In this document: positions 58,529 to 64,000 of the stretch, piece after piece
Layout: every line of letters starts with the position of its first letter
Numbering within the stretch: the first letter of the stretch is position 1
Assembly (NCBI RefSeq): GCF_042453785.1
Contig: NC_091673.1
Span: 6,903,001 to 6,967,000, forward strand
From: Malus domestica
Taxonomy: Eukaryota > Streptophyta > Magnoliopsida > Rosales > Rosaceae
Length of the DNA stretch: 64,000 bases
Reading direction: 5' to 3'
Notes under the pieces: model-generated
Database searches by the model: none
Seen by the model: the letters and a program-made list of their open reading frames with translations, nothing else
Told to the model about the DNA's origin: nothing
Position numbers and translations under genes: made by a program

Positions 58529-59776
58529 GGATAAATTACATAAAACTGCCTCAACTATTGAATCAGTCACAATTTCATACTCCATCTTTAAAAAAGGTCA
58601 ATGTCATACCTCATCTTACGAATTTGTGACAATTTAATACATTCTGTCAGTTTGTCTATCAATTCTTCCATTAAATAGTGATGTGGTTTAAAAAAATTAA
58701 TTAAATATTAAAAACTAAAAAAATAAAATCTTTTTTTTTTGCATGGGGACCCATCCCTTATCCCCTCACCCTTTCCTCCTCCTCCCGTCTTCCCCCAACC
58801 CAAAACCAAAACCACCTAAACCCAGATCCCACCCGCCCCAACATCTCCTTCCCCCCACCACCGTCATTTGCTGCACCAGCTCCTACAACACCTGCTGCTG
58901 CACCCAAACTCACCACCCCTACTCGCCACCACCACCAGCCATAAACCCACTTCTCCAAGCTCTCGTTATAGAGCTCTGCCTCAGCGCCTCGCTCGATCGG
59001 GTCTCCTCAATCCAACTTGTCGCGACCCACCCGTTTCGAACTCGTTCATGGTCGCCATCAAACGGTCACAAGCCAACGCATCAGTCCTCAATCTCTGCCA
59101 TTAAAGTGGAGCTCCAGCACCTAATTCTATCGATTCTCGATGACCCGGTCGTTAGTTGAGTCTTCACCTAATCAGGTTTTCGAAGCTCCGAAATAAAGCT
59201 CACAATTTTGTGCATTTTTCCTCAAATTCTCAGATACCCACGCTCCAGAGGCCATCATCCTCTCTTTCTCTACAACTTAGCCGATTGCTCAGACACGGGT
59301 CGTCCGACCTGAATCGTTTTCACTGACAGGGATGAAAATTCGAGGAGAATATGAGAGGTTCTTGGGAGAAACAAAGACTAAACTTATGGCGATGTTGGTG
59401 GTGACAGGTTAGGGTAGTGGGTTTGGGTGCTGCAGCAGGTGGTGGGGGGGAAGGAGATGTTGGGGCGGGTGGGATCTGGGTTTGGGGTTGTTCTAGTTTT
59501 AGGTTGGGGAAGACGGGAAGGGGAAGAAGGGGTGGGTCCCCATGCAAAAAAAAATTAAATAAATGATTTTATTTTTTTAGTTTTTAATATTTAATTACTT
59601 TTTTAATATTTTTTTAAGCTACGTCACTATTTAACGGAAGAATTGACAGACAAATTGACGGAAGGTATGAAATTGTCACAAATTCGTAAGATGAGATATA
59701 ATATTGACATTTTTTAAAGATGAGGTATAAAACTGTGACTGACACAATAGTTGAGGTAGTTTTATGTAATTTACCT
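58529..59776. mobile_element. Pack-MULE B: hairpin-shaped element carrying an SMXL fragment
   Basis: A perfect 9-base target duplication ATTTTTTTA flanks it (58520-58528 and 59777-59785). Ends read GGATAAATTACATAAAACTG and, inverted, AGGTAAATTACATAAAACTA. The arms pair for about 400 bases, first through AT-rich sequence, then through GCATGGGGACCCA(T/C)CCCTT and CAGATCCCACCCGCCCCAAC. The loop, about 58940-59370, is a host gene fragment. No transposase. It is inserted in the 3' part of the Harbinger element. Confidence 0.9.
58930..59400 (+). pseudogene. Captured fragment of an SMXL6/7/8 (D53-like) gene
   Basis: The plus strand across shifting frames gives IELCLSASLDRVSSIQL, then DPPVSNSFMVAIKRSQAN, then IKVELQHLILSILDDPVVS, then (after TGA) SGFRSSEIKL, then ILRYPRSRG and LFLYNLADCSD, then DRDEN and EVLGRNK. 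These are consecutive blocks of the N-terminal double-Clp-N region and linker of plant SMAX1-like strigolactone/karrikin signalling repressors, closest in wording to the SMXL6/7/8 group. Frameshifts and stops (for example after DDPVVS) make it non-coding. ATPase domains are absent. Confidence 0.85.
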
Positions 59777-60129
59777 ATTTTTTTATAATGTGGCTGATGT
59801 TAGCCTTGCATCACTTTCCCCTCAGGTGCTCGGGCCTTGGGTTTGTGCTTGAGCTATCCATCGGGCTCCCCATCAGCCCAATAGCCCGAATGGGCTAGAA
59901 TCACTTTGGCAGACAATTAGGTCGCTGGAATAGCCTGTCTAAAGGGCTAATGCCCACGATGGAAGTGTTCTAAAAAAGCAATAATCTTTTCATAAGTGCA
60001 TTATCCAACTCGACAGATGTATAGACAAACACACATGTAATGCTTCAATAACCTTCGTGGAATGTGGAATAAAATGGATGTCTTCGAGTTTAGGATTTAG
60101 GGTCATTTTAGGATTGCTGTAGTTTTTTT

Positions 60130-60833
60130 TTTATAAAGGAAAATACTTATGCTGTGTTTTAAGAATAATCAGTTGCAAAATAAAGCAGTTGAGAGTTTGA
60201 TAAACTGTATTTTTAAAAGTGTTGTGAGTATGAAAAATAGTGTAAAAGCGTTTGGTAATTTTAATGCAAAAGTGATACAATTGTATATAATGACAAAAAT
60301 GAACATGATAGTGTGGGTGATGATGACAACAAGGGCAATGGTTATGATGATGCTGGTGCCAATTAAGAAGTGTGGTGGTTGGGCTGCAAAGGTTACAATG
60401 GTGGTAAGGGTGGCGATGATGGTGGTTGTACGTAGTTGTGGTGGTGGTTATGTTTATGGTAGTGGTGGTTGTGGCAACGATGGTAGTGGTAATTGTGGTT
60501 GTGGTGGTAGTGGTAGCATGTGCGGTGGTGGTGGTGGTGGTTGTAGTGGTGGTGTTGGTGGCACGATTGTAGTGTGATGTTGGTAATGGCAATGGTGGTA
60601 TAAAAGGTTAATGTTTGTAGTGGTAGCTGTTGGTGATCACTTGGTTATCTAAGGATGTTGGTGATCACTTGGTTCTCCAAGGATAAAATGTGTCTAAAAA
60701 GATAAAGAATATCATTTTTAAAGAAAAATTGATGAGTGTATTACAAGAATTAAAATTATTCATTAAAGGCTCAACACTATTTTTTATTAAAACAGCTTTT
60801 AAAAACAAATTACATGCTGCTTTTAAAAACTGT
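60130..60833. repeat. GGT/GTG trinucleotide repeat inside a degenerate inverted repeat
   Basis: 60300-60560 is a run of imperfect TGG/GTG/ATG triplets. The AT-rich sides (around 60200-60290 and the inverse of 60710-60800) share GAAAAATAGTGT and AATTTTAAT-type blocks, suggesting an old foldback element cut off by the LTR start at 60834. The predicted Gly-rich ORF through it is an artefact of the triplets. Confidence 0.45.
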
Positions 60834-63800
60834 TGTGACATGCCCCGATCCCGATATTCCCCGAATATCAAGATAGACACGTGCTGGCCGACACCTGAGG
60901 GTGACGAAAGCCATTTATTGAGTGCAAATGCTGAGAATAAGGAATAAATAAGACTTATAAATATAAGAGAATAAAGAATATGCATTTAAGGAACGTGTTC
61001 AGAGCATACAACTAACTAGAACACTAAAAGAGATAATATAAAATTTAATGAAACAAATGATGGATCCTACACCGAGAAGACTCGAAGATGCCGATGCGGA
61101 AGTGCCTAGACGCTGGGATTGTATGCCTCAATTCTAAGTCATGAAGGGGACGCAAAACAAACATGAGTGGACCAAGTTGCTATATATATAATAAAATAGT
61201 TATCAACATACTAACCCCCAGGTTTTATGAAAACACATATATAATGATAAACATAGATTTTCTGAAACCTACCATGTCGTGCAATGTCTCAAATCATAAC
61301 TTGTATATATAATAATCACTGGTGAATTGTCCAATAACCCCCAGGCCCCATGCCGACTCCTCGTTTCTGAGCAAACAGTCAGAGGAAAATACACTTCAGG
61401 CCACATGCCGGCTCCCCGTCCCTATGCTAATAGCCAGAGGAAACACACTCCAGGCCATATACCAACACCAAACCGTCGCCCGGAATGGACCATAATCTAT
61501 CCCTACGTCCCGTAGCGGAAAGGACCACTAGGTAAGTACAATACCACTGAACATATATATATATATATATATTGAAAAGCAACTTCATAATATAAAGTCA
61601 TCCATCATCTATACTATAAAGAGGTGTTCTAAACATGTTCTAAATATCATATCGTCATCCATCAGATATTCTATAAGAATACGGGTTATAGGAAAAATAG
61701 CAATAATTCAAACTAGCCCCAATAAGCATGTTATCTCAAATCGTCTCATAAAACATAATTGTTAAATCATGCTTTTCATGTATGCATTTCTACTATCAAA
61801 ACATGCATTTTAGAAGGGGTTCACTCACAGTACTTCGCCGCTAAAGAGCCACGCAATAGCGAAGATGGAAACGCCATAATTAATTGCCGTTAAGCACATA
61901 AAGGGTCCAATTAATAAAACTCTATTATAACAATTGAATTTGGGAAAACGGACGTCGGAAACGGATCCAGGACGTCGAATTATCCTAATAATGGTCCCGG
62001 ATAAATTTCGTAAAAGTCAATAGAATATTTCTAGAATATTCCCTAATGGAATATTCCCCATAAAGGGTTTGAGCCGGTTAGGGTTTAAGGTTTGAAAGGT
62101 CAAAGGGTTTAAGCTTAGACTTTTAGATGGGTTGGGTTTATGTTTTTAAACTAAAAGGGTTTAGGGCTTAAACATACCCCATGCCGGCTCCCCGTCTATG
62201 AGTAGATAGTCAGAGAAAAATACACTCAGGCCCCATGTCGGCTCCCCGTCCCTATGCTAATAGCCAAAGGAAACACACTCCAAGCCAAATACCAACACCA
62301 AACAGTCGCCCAGGATAGACCGGAATCTATCCCTACATCCCGTAGCGGAAAGGACTAATAGGTAAGTACAAAACCACTGAATATATATTGAAAAGCAACT
62401 TCATAGTATAAAGTCATCCATCATCTATACTATAAAGAGGTGTTCTAAACATATTCTAAATATCATATCGTCATCCATAAAATATTCTATAAGAATACGG
62501 GTTATAGGAAAAATAGTAATAATTCAAACTAGCCTCAATAAGCATGTTATCTCAAAGCATCTCATAAAATACAATTGTAAATCATGCTTTTCATGTATGC
62601 ATTTCTACTATCAAAACATACATTTTAGAAGGGGTCTACTCATAGTACTTCGCCGCCAAAGAGCCACTCAATAGCGAAGACGGAAACGCCATAATTAATT
62701 GCCCCTAAGCACATAAAGGGTCCAATTAATACAACTCTATTATAACAATTGAATTTGAGAAAACCGACGTCGAAAACGGATTTAGGACGTCGAATTACCC
62801 TAATAAGGGTCCCGGATAAATTTCGTAAAAGTCAATAGAATATTTCTAGAATATTCCCTTATGGAATATTCCCCATAAAGGGTTTAGGCCAGTTAGGGTT
62901 TGAAAGTTCAAAGGGTTTAGGCTTAGACTTTTAGATGGGTTGGGTTTAGGTTTTTAAACTAAAAGGGTTTAGGGCTTAAACATACCCCATGCCGGCTCCC
63001 CGTCTCTGAGCATACAATCAGAGGAAAATACACTTCACGCCCCATGCCGGCTCCTTGTCCATGTGCTAATAGCCAGAGCAAACACACTCCGAGGCATATG
63101 CCAACACCAAACCGTCGCTCGGGACGGACCGGAATCTATCCCTACGTCCTGTAGTGGAAAGGACCACTAGGTAAGTACAAAACCACTGAACATATATATA
63201 TATATATATATATTGAAAAGCAACTTCATAGTATAAAGGCATCCATCATCTATACTATAAAGAGGTGTTCTAAACATGTTCTAAATATCATATCGTCATC
63301 CATCAGATATTCTATAAGAGCACGGGTTATAGAAAAATAGTAATAATTCAAACTAGCCTCAATAAGCATGTTATCTCAAAGCGTCTCATAAAACATAATA
63401 GTTAAATCATGCTTTTCATGTATGCATTTCTACTATCAAAATATGCATTTTAGAAGGGGTCCACTCACAGTACTTCGCCGCCGAAAAGCCACGCAATAGC
63501 AAAGACGGAAATGCCATAATTAATTGCCCCTAAGCACATAAAGGGTCCAATTAATAAAATTCTATTATAACAATTGAATTTGGGAAAATGAACGTCCGGA
63601 ACGGATTCAGGACGTCGAATTACCTTAAGAAGGATCCCGGATAAATTTCATAAAAGTCAATAGAATATTTCTAGAATATTCCCTTACTGAATATTCTCTA
63701 ATGGAATATTCCCCCATAAAGAGTTTGGGCCGGTTAGGGTTTAGGGTTTGAAAGGTCAAAGGGTTTAGGCTTAGACTTTTAGATGGGTTGGATTTAGGTT

Positions 63801-64000
63801 TTTAAACTAACATGGTTTAGGGCTTTAAACATATAAGGCCCAAATGCCTTTAAAATCAAAATAAATAAAACAGAAAAATAAAAAGGGGCTTGGGCTTAAA
63901 ACAACGGGCCTAAAGCCCTGGGTTTGGCACGGCCCAAAGGGGCTGGTGGTTGCTGCTCGCCGGAGCTAAACGGGAGGGAAAGCCGAATTTCGGCCGGAAA
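60834..64000 (-). mobile_element. LTR-like sequence of a Ty3/gypsy element, running off the window
   Basis: Starts TGTGACATGCCCCGATCCCG. Its reverse complement ends CGGGATCGGGGCATGTCACA, like the LTR end of the chromovirus at 33031 (GTTCGGGGTGTGACA). The order of motifs (short GGCTCC/CCGG repeats, then a (TA)n, then CTATTATAACAATTG) suits a long LTR read backwards. No coding sequence. The other end and internal region are outside the window, so LTR status is inferred. Confidence 0.6.
61346..63828. repeat. Three tandem units of about 0.81-0.84 kb
   Basis: Units start CCCCATGCCG(A/G)CTCC at 61346, 62177 and 62985 and end near TTTAGGGCTTAAACATA. Each includes CCCGTAGCGGAAAGGAC or a close variant, GTGTTCTAAACAT, TACTTCGCCGC, AAAGGGTCCAATTAAT and GGAATATTCCCC. 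Inside each unit the first part is itself a 55-60-base sub-repeat (ATGCCGGCTCCCCGTC... then ..AGCCAGAGGAAACACACTCC). Confidence 0.93.

Larger units (their letters stand above)
55827..59970 (+). mobile_element. PIF/Harbinger transposon, dead, with a nested Pack-MULE
   Basis: The left end GAGTAATTCCAGTGCATAAG and the inverted right end GAACACTTCCATCGTGGGC are related termini. Each is bordered by TAA (55824-55826 and 59971-59973), the 3-base target duplication typical of PIF/Harbinger. The interior holds a degenerate HARBI1/ALP1-like transposase. Without the nested Pack-MULE and its duplicated 9 bases the element is about 2.9 kb. Confidence 0.8.

Noticed and set aside
58743..59159. 138-aa proline-rich ORF as a real gene
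   Set aside because: It spans the Pack-MULE arm and a frameshifted SMXL fragment; the arm is repeated inverted on the other side.
60131..60592. Thr/His-rich or Gly-rich proteins on both strands
   Set aside because: Produced by imperfect triplet repeats; no start context, domain or neighbouring exon.
61346..63828. CRISPR-like array or satellite
   Set aside because: Units are 0.8 kb, in a plant nuclear context and within an LTR-like sequence; no short repeat-spacer pattern.

Overview
The window is nuclear DNA of a flowering plant. Genes have many short introns with GT...AG borders, 5' UTRs carry GA/CT microsatellites, and the space between genes is packed with plant transposons (Ty3/gypsy elements, MULE, PIF/Harbinger, SINEs, foldback MITEs). 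The style of the genes and repeats fits Rosaceae, most likely the apple/pear tribe. That placement is inference from recognition, not from a search.

Left part (1-21.4 kb) is gene-rich. It holds five host genes whose splice phases I could close: a Golgi-type glycosyltransferase cut by the left edge (1-2498, minus); a 12-exon proline-rich/RS-like nuclear protein, 921 aa (3703-10105, minus); an 18-exon plastid half-size ABC transporter of the ABCB26/TAP type, 705 aa (11320-16205, minus); a 4-exon plastid TPR-like protein with a C-terminal membrane anchor, 350 aa (17985-20108, plus); and intronless 60S ribosomal protein L27a, 146 aa (20985-21425, plus).

Middle part (21.5-43.5 kb) holds a structurally complete but coding-dead chromodomain Ty3/gypsy element (23492-33031, LTRs of about 2.28 kb). 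Next is a 7-exon MATE/DETOXIFICATION transporter, 524 aa (34125-42234, minus). Its two large introns (about 2.8 and 3.2 kb) are swollen by MITEs, two SINEs and a Pack-MULE that carries a piece of an aspartic protease gene.

Right part (43.5-64 kb) has no intact host gene that I can support. It contains a Tat-like Ty3/gypsy element on the minus strand with an antisense extra ORF and an internal deletion joining gag to RNase H (43588-52305). It also has a local duplication that copied the left end of a PIF/Harbinger transposon; the Harbinger element itself (55827-59970, transposase dead); and, nested inside it, a second Pack-MULE with a perfect 9-bp target duplication that carries a fragment of an SMXL/D53-like gene. 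The window ends in an LTR-like sequence that contains three tandem units of about 0.8 kb.

The most interesting signal is the pair of related hairpin-shaped Pack-MULEs (35868-37080 and 58529-59776). Each has very long inverted arms with a host gene fragment as the loop. If transcribed they would make long hairpin RNAs matching host genes.
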